From the NCBI RefSeq assembly GCF_000006565.2, contig NC_031477.1:4057137-4121136 (forward strand): a DNA stretch of 64,000 nucleotides. Direction: 5' to 3'. This document shows, piece by piece, positions 12,001 to 26,511 of this stretch (position 1 is the first letter of the stretch; each line of letters begins with the position of its first letter). The stretch comes from Toxoplasma gondii ME49. Taxonomy: Eukaryota; Apicomplexa; Conoidasida; Eucoccidiorida; Sarcocystidae. Below the pieces are notes generated by a model, which saw nothing but the letters and a program-made list of their open reading frames with translations, did not search any database and had not been told where the DNA came from. The position numbers were made by a program, and so were the translations under genes.

Positions 12001-14204
12001 GATCCCACAGTTTCACTCCTTTCCCTTTGGCACCGCGACCTCGAAGCGTTCCGCTGGCATTCGCTCCTGACGAAAAGGTGCTTCCCTCGACATGCGACCG
12101 CAGAATCACGTGGCCTCCGCACCTCAAAAACGACGTGGAACGCCTTAGGAGAGACTCATCCACCTGGTCTAGAAGAAACGATGAGTGCATGTCGGACATG
12201 GGGTTAGGACTTTCGGCGTCAGACACCGCCGTATCCGACTCTGCCTGGCCCGATAAAGCTGAAAAGTCATCTGCGCTACCTAAGGACAGAACCGGGGGAA
12301 AAAAGAAACCCTGGATGTGTGGAAAGGAAAGGGCAAACCACAGCACAAACCAGAACAGGGGAAGGCCAAAGGAACAGGGAACGAAAGTCAGACGCAAAAT
12401 AACGTTACGATGAGATGTTCAACCCCTACAACTTGACCAGCTGGGCGCAAGATCAGGCAGAGAGTGTGTCACTTTTCCAAGTGTCTGGAAGCCGGCAAAA
12501 AGGCAAGCAGGGTCTTTCAAGGGGAGCTTTCCCTTTCTGGAAGGGGAGTACAAAAATATCATCATATGAGGGGAACGTCATTTCTCTAAAGACTGAATTC
12601 GGTCCACTACACAAAAGGGAGCTTTGTCGAAGTAGATTATCACCGAGTACGCTAGGACTGAATGTGACACGTTCTTCCAACACTAGACCCACAGATGCCC
12701 CCATGCATACTACGGCCTCCTTTTTGTTGGGTCTGCTGGGTATAGGATGCATCTCCATATGTAGCTATGTACGGGTGTCTGTTGATGAGAAGACAGGTGC
12801 GCAAGCCAGCTTAACGCAGAACGTACGGGCATGATTGTCACACTGTGTGACAGTAAGCTGACCACGCGTCCACCGAAAGAGGCAGGAAAACTTACCGGAT
12901 TGTGAGGTTGGCGATTCACTCGCTTCTTGCTGCGGGCCGAATCTGGAATGGCGTTGGTCGTATACAGCGGCCTTGCCGACGGTCTGAAGATCACCTGGAT
13001 AAAAAGTAGAAGTCACCAAGAAGGGCGAAGCTAAACCGACCGAGAACCATGTAAAAACGAATAACTTGACTCATGCAGCTTATCGCATGTTCTCTCAATT
13101 CCTTATCCGTAGGGTACACACACTACCACACAAAATGTCATGAGCTGGAACCCGACCAACGAAAGCGAGGGGTCTTCTTGACGGTGAAAGTGAACGTTGG
13201 GCTACTTTGCAAGGCAGCCAGGAAGCAAAAAGAACTCCGAAGAGCACACCATGTCCAGTTGTGAATGAAACATCAACAGAAGTCCATTTAACCTGGGTGT
13301 GGCAACCGTGTTTTCCCCTCAGGCACAGACAAAAGGGAAGCCGTCACCACGAGGCCCTCATCTGACCGAGTGACTCGCGCGAAAAATGCCCACCTTCAGG
13401 CGCCGCTTTACTCAGTCTTTTTGCCTGGATCGACAGGCGGCCCGGAGAATCTTCCTTCTTTGCCGCGGTCGGTCCCAACCAGATCTTTTTGGCTCGCGCC
13501 CTCGAAGCCTCAAGTTTTTGGCGCTGCTGCAAATCAGCGAGTTGGATGTAGAAGGCGGATGAGTCCTCGGGGGTAGGAGCGAAGACGCCTCGCCTTCCAC
13601 CGCCATAGATAACATCCATGAGAGCAGAATCTCCTTTCGCGCGTCCATGCTCATGGTTCGGCGTCGAGGCCGCCACCTGTGGTTCTCCCTTCGGGGCGCT
13701 TGTGACGATTTGTATTCTTTTTGCGGCGACTCCATTTCCTCCAGGTGTCATTCTACCCCGCAGAACGGCGGACCGTTGAGCGCTCGTGATGGACTGGGGT
13801 GTCCCCGTCTGGGCGGCAAGGGCAGCGTTTGGGGTCAGCGGACGAAAGGCAGAGGCAGCGTTCGTCGATGGTCCGGGCTCTGGTGTGTCTTTGCCACTTG
13901 CTTCGCCCGAATTGGGACGACCCAAACATGCGACAGAGGAAAATACAGGGAGGGACTGTCGGGCATCACTGGAACGCAAGAGACGGGTACGGGCATCAAC
14001 TGATGCAGAGGTGTGATTCGATGCAGAGGAAGACCGCGAGTCAGATTTGGGGAAACCAGAGAAGGCAGCGAAATCCGAAGGACGAGGAACTGCAGGGTAT
14101 CGGAGCTCAGAAGAGGCACAGGCCGATGAAGTCACAGAAGAGAAATCAACAGAGTCCAGTGGCGACAAAGGTCGCCTCCGCCTTCCTTTTCTTGAGGCGT
14201 CCAT
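27..14204 (-). CDS. MyoL: Divergent unconventional myosin heavy chain, probable MyoL (about 22 exons)
   Basis: Exons that close in phase (minus strand): 14204-13394, 12994-12896, 12279-11694, 10927 to about 10498 (end unsure), 9943-9711, 9441-9147, 8718-8573, 8510-8397, 7933-7761, 7415-7282, 6823-6591, 5640-5454, 5100-5002, 4868-4740, 4183-4026, 3651-3007, 2675-2511, 2290-2205, 1802-1533, 1269-1128, 532-429, possibly 36-27. The start ATG has A at -3 and G at +4. About 500 low-complexity residues come first. The motor follows in canonical order: GNMLISVFPPKN, a degenerate P-loop, the relay-helix stretch LLQLMRNYLDECFLNLF, YAREGVE, FVVRHSTGQARYDARDF, ECHFIASVN, and the converter DYQLGRSLVFFR. 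IQ-like neck motifs follow (LQAWWRGILARKR, AATRIQAQVR). Myosins are actin-based ATPase motors, but here the P-loop lysine and both switches are lost, so motor activity is doubtful. The MyoL name rests on memory of the locus next to LDH2. Junctions of exons 4/5 and 8/9 and the last exon are least certain. Confidence 0.8.
1389..1408. repeat. TA microsatellite in a myosin intron
   Basis: A run of alternating A and T, followed by further ATA-rich sequence to about 1455. It lies in the intron between the exons ending at 1533 and starting at 1269. Similar runs occur elsewhere in this gene. Confidence 0.9.
1990..2012. repeat. TA microsatellite in a myosin intron
   Basis: About eleven TA units in the intron between the converter exon (ending 2205) and the next exon (starting 1802). 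Confidence 0.9.
7025..7043. repeat. TA microsatellite in a myosin intron
   Basis: About nine TA units in the intron between the exons ending at 7282 and starting at 6823. Confidence 0.9.
8863..8913. repeat. TA microsatellite tract in a myosin intron
   Basis: Two neighbouring ATA-rich blocks with an uninterrupted alternating run at about 8889-8913, in the intron between the exons ending at 9147 and starting at 8718. Confidence 0.9.
10594..10617 (-). other. Degenerate myosin P-loop (GELDAAQD in place of GESGAGKT)
   Basis: This segment of the myosin exon starting at 10927 follows RRNQFILTF and precedes NIQKELFRYI. That is exactly where other myosins have NQxIIVSGESGAGKTE followed by the LILRYL helix. 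Only the first G and E remain; the Gly-Lys-Thr that holds the ATP phosphates is replaced by Ala-Gln-Asp. The change is direct sequence observation; loss of ATP binding is inferred from the known role of the Walker A lysine. Confidence 0.85.
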
Positions 14205-17200
14205 GGTTGGAGATGGGGGCAAGCTATTACTGGAAAGGGGGAAAATTCGAGATCTCGACAAAGAAACCGGTGAAGCCGACGAGTAGAGAAGGAACGAACG
14301 ATAACAATCGCCATCAGCAGGGTACTGTCTCGACACGCCGGGCTCCGTGGACCCTCGGGAGACAGCTTAAGCTGTAACTGCCGTTTTCCAGCTATCCGGG
14401 TAGAAGACTAGACCACGTAGTGCCTCGATATTTACGAAGACCAGCGCACAGCAAAACAACTGCCTGAGTGGCAGCCTGAGTTGGATAATGCGCGGAAATA
14501 CTTCGGAAAAGATTGGTAGAGCAACAACAGTCGGCCTCTTGCCTACTCTACTGGGCAGCAGAATGTAGCCACAGTCGGTTGCTTGTACTGTGGCTTTGCC
14601 TGGGAGAAAGACGACGATCCTCTAGAAACGTGGGAATGGTGTGAGAAAAAGAGGCGATTCAAATTATAGTCACGAAAAAAAACGGAAACGAAACCAGGAC
14701 AAGCCGTTCTGTGAAACTTACACCGCCAGGTCTCTCCAGAGCCAGGAAGAGAGTGTCTCACAAACACATCGAGTCTTTGCTGCTCCTCATTGATGGAGCC
14801 TTGCCATCTGTGACGCCCCATTTTCTCTACATTTGGCGCAAATGGTAGCTCTCATCGATATGATGAAGAACAAGCCCGGGTTAAGCCAGCTACTTAAAGC
14901 GACTTTCTCCTTAAAAACAAGCCACTGTGTCTCGACGTAACGCATGCGCGGCGCGCTACAAGCACCCCGCGAGGCGGGTGGCTGGAAGGCTTCCGTCAAG
15001 AAAATATGGTCGCCACAACTCATGAACAACCTTTCTTTCTTATCAAAATGCCCAAGAGAACTGGCTGTAGGCTATGTAGCCGTGTGTGAGACGAGCCTGC
15101 TCTCTAATCCCTTTATAACAACCTCCCATATCCGGCGCCAGACTGCGAAAGCGGCGGCAAGTAGGCAGCCCTCCGTCACTTGGGTGTCTGGGATACAGAC
15201 ATGAGCAGTTTTTTGGATAAATGAAAGGATTGAACTTCAGCGCAAGAAGCTGAGATTTATCGAAATGACTTTGATGGAAAGACATGGGTGAATGGTACCC
15301 TACCAGAGCTCTGGCGAAGGCGGCCACCCTCGAAACGATGGATATTCTGAAGAAAGGTTACCTCCAGCCCTCATGGCAGTTGCAACAGTTCCGGGGACAC
15401 ACTCGTGCCGGGAACTTTGCAGAACTGAACCGTTTTCTTAGAAAATCAGGAGATCGAAATGGAGAGGGAACGCGGTTATGTTTCTGTGGTGTGCGACTAA
15501 AAGGGAACAATTTCCAAGGCTGCCAGGGTCATTTTCGGCCGTTCCTGTTTTATCGCGAACAAAGGGGAAAGGGCAAAATGCGTGATCTGGTACAATACAG
15601 TGAACCCTCGCAAGAAAGAATGAGCGTGAGTTCATTCTTGAACTTCTCTCCCAGTGGGCAGTCGTTTCGTCAAAAAGGAAGCATATCCTGCAACTTGCAG
15701 GCCTAGGTTAGAAAATGACGCCACTGATCACGACCATCAGCGGCCCTTTAGGTAAAGTTCACGCGTAGACACAGAAAACCTCCTCCGCGTAGATTGCGCG
15801 AGTCCGAGTCAACGACATCGGCATCATCAGCGTCGAGATAAGTGTACGGCATAAGACGACGGTCAAGCGTAACAGCTTTTCGGGCGAAGTAACCAATCTG
15901 GAAACTGGTGCTACGTTTGGTAGACAAGGCTGACTGCTTCCCCAGACTCGGGTGGTTCTCAATATGAATTCTGTGACACGTCTCCAGTTCGGCTGTTGTT
16001 TAAAATGTGTCCATTCAGCTCAATGAACTATGCACTAACACAGAAATCCCATAAAATACATTCGCTCGATGGGCTCTGATAACTCTGTTTTCTTCTGCTT
16101 AGGCTGTGTTCATTTTTTAGTAAAGGAACCGAGTTGAATTAGATGGTGGAGTGCTGGCTGCCTTTTACATAAAAGAATTGCTGAGTGCGTCGTTTGACAC
16201 AGCTCAGTCCATTAGTCCACTATCGAGGTGGCAACTCCTTTTGCCGTGTCAGAGGTCTCGAATTACGTGCTTGTAAGAATGGTAGAATGCTGGAGTGCGG
16301 TACTTCTCTTGTTCACGAGATGTGGCAGACGGCTGCGGGTATTAGCAATTGTGCAGGTTTGCCGCTCACAGTTCAGTCCATACTCCTGATTCTACGGAAG
16401 CTATGGAGAAGCGACAGAACACTCCTCCTGAGACACCAGAAAGTGCCGAGCAAAATGCTTCTCTACAGGTTTCCCATGGTTTTCCATTGAAAAATGAGTT
16501 AAAGACATTTCTTGCTAATCTTAGCTGCTAAGTTCTCTGGAGTCGCCCAGCAGCCGTTTTACTGCCTGGATTACAGCGTTTAGAAGGCGCATTCTTCGAC
16601 AGTTAATTACTCTGACAGGTATGTGCATCGGAGACATATTAATATCCACTGCCACATCGTTGGGTCGTGAAGAGATGTTTGTTTGCACTCTTGTCTGTTG
16701 AGAAGTGAGGTACTCCTCGCGTATCCGACGGTTTTAAATCACACAGGCGGTCCCGCATTTGCTGAAGTCAGTATGCTCTCGGCTACACCGCTCCGTAATC
16801 GAAAGCAAGCACGAAAAAAACACGCTGGGTCCTCAGTGGATAATTTTCCGCGAGTGAACTTTCTTCGGTTCGTGCTCAGTCCCTCTTTCGAAATGCGGAG
16901 GCATTTCTCGACAAGACAACATTCTGTCGCTGGAGAGACGTCACCGCTGTTCCCCCCTCCCACCGAGGTCTATCCTGTGTGCGTAGTGTCGAGTTTCGTT
17001 TGGTTGTTGTGTAGGCGCAATCATTCGCCTTGTTTTCCCATGTGGCAAATTCTTCCTTCCCTACCCTCTAATAAGTAGTTGTCCATACCGGTCACTCTAT
17101 GTGCGCAGGTCTGGACCACAAAAGTGGCGGAATGACTGCCGTTGCGATTTGCCCGTGTCTGGCGTCCAGCTTTTTCGCATGCCGCTTGTTGAGCTGTGAG

Positions 17201-18063
17201 AACCTGGTTGCGTTCCTCGTTTTCGATGCGTTCATTCGCCAGAGATGAAAAGCAACTGAGTGACGGGGGGTGGCGCCATCGTTTTTTTTATTTTTTGTCA
17301 CTCTCTATTGTGAAAATGATTCAAACCGCGCCTTTCCTCTACCTCGATTTGGCCGGCAGCAGCCAGCCACGCTGCGCGTCGTTGCCGTGTCATCTTAAGA
17401 TTTACTGAGTGTTTGTCACCTACGAAGTAAAAAGAGTCCTCCTAGTCACATCCTCTCCCCCTAAACAGTGTACGTGTTATTTCATTCTTGTCTCATGCCA
17501 AACAGATCGCGCTTAAATCCCTGCCATGTTGGTGCATCAGTATCAGTGGGTCACCCTTTTTGAGTGGGTCTAGCGGCTTCTTATCGAATGCTCGAACGGT
17601 GCCGTCATTTGGGACTGCCTGTTTATTTTTATTGGTTCTTCCGTGACGCTTTCAAGTGGCATGTCCTTTCAGATGCAAGCACCTACTACGACAAAGCAGG
17701 CTACATTCACAAAGCTCGGATCCCTCTTACGTGATGCAAGACAAAAGCATCTCTCTAGGAAACAAGGAGAGACTCAATCCTCGACCTCTTCGTGATTATT
17801 TTCCCAGTTTCTCTTCACAGCAGAGGCAGAGACACCAGTTTGATTTTTTGCTGCAAGTGCCGCTGTTCCACGAACATGTCACCCGGTAACAGTCACATGC
17901 TGTTTTTTCGTCGGTGCGTCCACAGATTAGTTGAAAAAGTGAGACAAACAAATACGTGAAAGCCTCACGTAGCACCTCGTGAAACCGTCATCGGAGCGGG
18001 GTATTTTGCTTCCACGCCGCCGTACCTTCCCGGATCCTGCAATTCCGAACAGGTGACTTCAAG
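14205..18063. other. Divergent intergenic region between the myosin and the Cdc48-N/RING gene
   Basis: The two flanking genes start at its edges and point away from it, so it should hold both promoters and 5' untranslated regions. Open frames inside it (for example 15284-15706 plus) show no recognisable domain, low-complexity composition or phase-consistent splice partners. I see no coding gene here. Confidence 0.6.
16934..16940 (+). promoter_or_regulatory. WGAGACG-type promoter motif (AGAGACG)
   Basis: An exact copy of the T/A-GAGACG heptamer known from Toxoplasma promoters, in the shared upstream region about 1.1 kb before the ATG of the Cdc48-N/RING gene. A single heptamer can occur by chance, so function is only suggested by position. 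Confidence 0.3.
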
Positions 18064-21000
18064 ATGGAGGGTGAGGAACAGCCACTTCGAAACAGGGTTG
18101 AACCTGACCAGGGAATGTCGGTAAACGCAGGCGTCTCCGCTTCTGCAAATGAGGACTCCACGCACGCAGAAGGGGCTCAGAATTCGACGCCGCCTTCGCA
18201 GCTAGTGAAGAAACGATGGTTGGAGAAGGTCCATGTACTTCCCATAGGTAATAAGGCAGCGGATAGCGAAGTCTTCGCCGCTCTGAAGAAGATGATGGCG
18301 GACGACGTCCTTCTGCAGCAGTATATGGCCTTTGAGGTGCCCGTAACGTTGGCGAACTGTCCAACATCAGGAGCTTCAGTGGATACGGGAGAACGCTCGA
18401 AAGTGGAGACTTCGAAAGAGCCAGAGCCAGAGGCAGACACTCTGCCTGCATGTACGTACATCGTGGTAGAGTGCTGTCCACGTTCGGGATACGTCGGAAG
18501 GGAGACGCTGGTTTTCCTCGCTGGTCAACCTCTGCAGCCACTTCGTCGAGTTCAGCTGCTCGCTCTCGTGCATCCGAATTCCTCCTACGCTCGCCGCGCT
18601 GGGATCCATTCGTACCAACAACTTTTTGACCAAGCGCCGTCATTTCCTTCTCTGGACCGTCAAGAGCCTTCTGTAGAAGACTCTGCCCCCGTGTATACCC
18701 TTTCGTCCATGGTCCACTCCTCGCCAGCAGCGTCCACGCAACCTGTCGGCCAACTTCTCTCACCCTTCACACCAGCGTTTTTTGACGATAGACAGGCGGC
18801 GTCTGATGACGGCTTTCCATTTGGGTTCACCGACATCATTGAAGAGCTTGAGAGCGTCAGCAGCAGCACCAGCACAAGCGACGAGGAAACTGAGAGACTA
18901 GGCGAGCGACACTCCCACGGCTTCTCTCTCCGGGGGCCAACCGTTCCGCGTCCTGCATCGCGTGGGGACGTTACAGAAGTTGGAGAAAACGAAAGTGCGG
19001 AGTGCTCCGAGGTGGAAGACAGCGATCGGCCGGCAAGCTTCGAGAGTCGAAGATCCGCGTCAAGCTCTAGCACGCAGGCAACAGAGGGGCGGAGAGAGAG
19101 TGGAGACGGAAGTGGCGACGCTCTGTTGAAAGGACCAGCGAGAGGCGGGCTTTGTGTTTGTTCGAGAACCGAAAAAAACCATCCGAGCCAGACGTTTGGA
19201 GAGAATTGGGGCGGCAAAGCAAGGTCCAGCGAAGCAGAAGCCACGCACACCGCATGCCCGGGGCACACCTGCAAGGCAGACACCAGCCGAGGAGACGCGT
19301 CTGCTGCTGAACGACGCCGTTTCCAGAGACGCCGCCTTCAACAGCATTCGCAGTTCTTCGAGTCAGAACCTAGAAATGGAAGCAACACAAGACGTGGCTG
19401 GTTGCCCGGTACCATTCGTGTTCGCCTGCGGGAGCGGATATCAACAGTTCAGACGAGTGGAGAACGTGGAAGCGGCGTGTGTCGCGCAGGGAAAAGACTC
19501 GAAAGATTGGATCCGGAAACGCTGTTCCGAGAGTTCGTCGAGCCACATCTAAGTTCCCGAATCTATGGACCCCGCGGCCGGAAGTCGGGTTCCACGTCCA
19601 CAGTCGTTCTGTATCCGGGGAAGAAACTGGTCATTGGGGACCTCACCTTCGTTGTGTGGGCTACGGATCCGCGAAACAACCCTGGATTCGTTGATGAAAA
19701 CACGGTGAGCTTGCGGTCCAGCCTCACGGTCGACAGGCGTTGACTCGCGGTGCCGACTCAGTGCACGCGTATGCCGCGGAGTGCACCAGAGTTTCCGCTG
19801 AATGTGTGAATAGTGAAAGAAGAAGCTTTGAAGGGAGACCACGCATTTGCATGTGGTGTTACGTCCGGTCGGTCCGTTGTTGTCTCCTGTCCCGTGCAGT
19901 CAATCTACATCTCTCTGGACCCGTACGGTGAATTCAAGCGCGTCCACTTCGTGCCGTTCTCCGACACCCTCCCGACAACGTATCGCTTCGACTTTTACGA
20001 CGACTACCTGAAACCCTTTCTTTTAGAAAATACTTGGAGAAACTTCACTCGCGGGGATGTTTACTCCTATAGGTATGCGTAAATCTGGTTTTCGGGGGCA
20101 GGTGCGTCGACAACGCTGTCTGTAATCATGTTCGTTGTTTTTGTGGCTTAGCATCCGTCGGATCACGTAGACCTACCCCTCATCTCGGTTTGATGTGTAG
20201 CCGTGGACTTGTATGTCCCTGAGTTACTCTTCTAGAGATGTCTGAGCAACTCCGTGTCGTCTTCGCTACAACAGGAAGACATGCTGGTTTTTGGTCGTTT
20301 TTGCACACCTACAGCAAACATCGGGGGACTCTGGGACGCGTTGCTTTTTTTCAAGGCCTTCAAATGCAGTACATGTTCTCACCGTTGTTATGAGTCTTTC
20401 CAGGGGCGTTGAGTTCAAGCTTATCGCGACGGAGCCGGCGTCGTGCAATATCGCTCGAGTCGGGCCGGAGACAATCGTTCACTATCAAGGTGAGGTAATC
20501 ACGGAACAGGCTTCCTCTGAGGGCATCTGGAGCTGCTACCAATTCCTTTTACACATGGGCCATCTTGGAGGAGAAGACGAAACTTTGAGCACTTTTTCTA
20601 GGGGGATCCACTCTCAAATGCGCAGAGCTCGACTAGTGCCCAGTCTGTCACAGATCAGTGTTGTCCGACGGGGAGTTTTCACACACATGTTCAGCGACAG
20701 TAGCGTTTGCCACATCGGGAGAGCTTTTGGTCGGGACGCACACAAGAACTCCGCTGCAAACATGTTAGCAATCCCGAAGGTTGAGAAAGCAATGGAAGCG
20801 AATCAAGAAGAGGAAACATGTCATCTGTGGAGAAGAAAACATGCAACTGGAGTGAGGTTCCACCCTCCAAGTTAAAGCGAAAGGCGATTGCTCGGTTCAG
20901 ATGTGTGGTGAGGAAGGACCTTTTGGCGAGATTTTCGACAGTCGCCGGGGCAGTGCAGAGGAGCGAATCGACCTCTGTAGTCGCCCACGTAAACGTTGCT

Positions 21001-22884
21001 CGTTCGTGTTCAGGGAAGCTTTTCCTATTCAGGACTATAATGATTTATTCGCATTCTTTTTTAAAGGTAGAAGCTCTCCGGCGTCAAGATGTGGGACACG
21101 CTCAGGGTTTGTCAGGTTGCAACGCGTTGCTCGTTCTCTGTATTTTTAGGGTCAGTGGAGCCTACCATCATGGACCTGTTGCCACCTGACATCCTTCAGC
21201 GCATTCGACGGCTGCCCGTGCGTTTGCAGCCCTTCGCTATAATTTCAGCAGCTCAGGTACGCGACCGACTGGGAAATGGGCCGTCCTTCAGAGAGAAAAA
21301 CGGTGAAACAGCAAACGTGTGAGCATCCATAATCCGTGTGAAGGATATAACCGTAACCAGTGAATGAACGTGTTGAACTCAGCTGTCTCTGTGCGGATAC
21401 AAAAAGGAGATTGCTTGTATGTGGGTCGTATGACATGGCCTACTAGGAATCAGCGTTTCTGTTCACTTCTGAAAGAAGCCCACAGCACTCACACAGTTCC
21501 TCATACTCCACGGCTGCCTACGATAGGGTTTGAGTATGTGAAGAAGCTGGTTGTTCTTTTCCGTCTGCTAAAGTGGTATGCACGGGCAAAACACCAGCGT
21601 GGAGAATCGCTTCATGTCACACATGTTCCTGCGAGTGGACTCTCTTTTCGCACATCATCATATCGCTGTGACGGTGGTTAGTCTTCTATAGTAGAGTATC
21701 TGTGTGAGGATGCCCAGGTGATTTAATCTTTATCAACGGAAACGATGGCAGGGATAGAGAGAGAGGATTAGGAAGGGCTGAGAATTCCAGGCATCTACTG
21801 GCGCTGGCCAGACTGTTTGAATTCTACTTCAGATGGAACCGAATAGCAATGCATTGATCAGGGGTTTCCATGCAGACGCGGAGTTTGTGTTTTTTTTGAC
21901 TTATCTCAATTTGTGTAGGCTTTGGACCCGCAAGTTCTGATGCGCGTAATCCCAGCTGCCTCTATTCGCGGACCACGTCAAGGACTCAGCGAGCAGATGG
22001 TCGATGTCCTTCGCGATCGGCTTGTTCATCCTTTTTCATTTGCTCACTACCTACACTCATTCCGAGATTTGTGTGAGCGGAAGTTGCCTTCGGGAGCGAA
22101 GCCAGACGATAGCCCATGCAAGCGGAATGCCTCGCCAGGTTCATCAAAGCAGCAGGCTGCGATGGGCACGACAACGCACGACAGAGATCCACAGAAGTCT
22201 GCTCGCGGAGATACCAATATCACCCACATCATTCAGCAGCCATCAGGGGTAGAGATTGAAAGACAAACTGAGCAAGTGAAGGATGACTCAGCTTCGTCGA
22301 CATTTGCAGTGAGGGTGCAGCCGGAGTCACTCTCTGATGCACTGTCGTCTGTGAGCACGCCGGGGCATGAAGGTGGACCGAGTGATAAACGGCCGCCACA
22401 AGAAGAGGAAGGAAACTCAGACAAGAGTCGTCGCAACCTTGAGGCAGTGCAAGGCGTTGAAGCGAATTCAGAAGCACCGTTGAGTCCTGACCACAGTGAG
22501 ACTGCAGAAAAACCCGCTTGGAGCATGTGTGTAGATGAATTTGAAAGACCAAGCTGCACTGTTTGTACACTGACTCTCGAGGAAGGTGATCTGAGCATCA
22601 TTCTGCCGTGTGGTCATGTGTTTCACTGGCAGTGTGCTCATGCTTGGCTTCGGTGCAACAGTACGTGTCCTAATTGCCGTGCAGATATAAATGTGCTTCT
22701 GCAACGGGATAATGGGGAAAGAAGTGACAGCGCATGTGCTTCGCGAATGAGCAGTACAAGGGATCGTTCGCGAAGCGATGGCCAGCGTACCGAGTGGCAC
22801 CGCAGAAATAGAGGAGATGAAAATGATAGACAAGGTGGTATAGGGAACGCTTTTCGTAGCTGGTTCAGTAGCATTCTCTCTTGA
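18064..22884 (+). CDS. Cdc48/p97 N-domain-like repeats fused to a RING-H2 finger; putative E3 ubiquitin ligase
   Basis: Exons 18064-19704, 19900-20072, 20404-20489, 21150-21256 and 21919-22884 join in phase to 990 residues. The ATG sits in CAAGATGG. Residues 559-640 (KRVHFVPFSD, YDDYLKPFLLE, RGDVYSYRGVEFKLIATEP, VGPETIVHYQG) follow the order of the Cdc48/p97 N domain (VHVLPIDD, YLKPYFLE, RKGD, EFKV, TVIH). A related copy appears as KVHVLPI (55-61) plus 487-547 (LFREFVEPHL, KKLVIGDLTFVVWATDP), separated by about 420 mostly acidic and Ser-rich residues. Near 882-922 lies C-x2-C-x14-C-x-H-x2-H-x2-C-x10-C-x2-C, a complete RING-H2 set. RING proteins of this kind recruit E2 enzymes for ubiquitin transfer. 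The Cdc48-like part suggests binding to p97-type cofactors or substrates, which is inference. No transmembrane segment is evident. I do not recognise a named orthologue. Confidence 0.85.
22555..22677 (+). other. RING-H2 zinc finger
   Basis: All eight ligands (three Cys, two His, three Cys) are present with normal spacing: CTVC, PCGHVFHWQC and CPNC. The hydrophobic and Trp positions expected for E2 contact are present (W before the second Cys pair of the core, and AWL after the sixth ligand). Confidence 0.92.

Positions 22885-26511
<3,627 letters not shown>

Noticed and set aside
12415..12834. 139-residue plus-strand frame
   Set aside because: It lies in a myosin intron on the opposite strand, with no domain.
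13344..14336. Longer myosin start upstream of 14204
   Set aside because: The frame extends further only by using a GTG codon; the ATG at 14204 has a good initiation context.
15284..15706. 140-residue plus-strand frame in the intergenic region
   Set aside because: It has an ATG, but no recognisable domain, no splice partners and no family resemblance; it could be chance in 3.8 kb.
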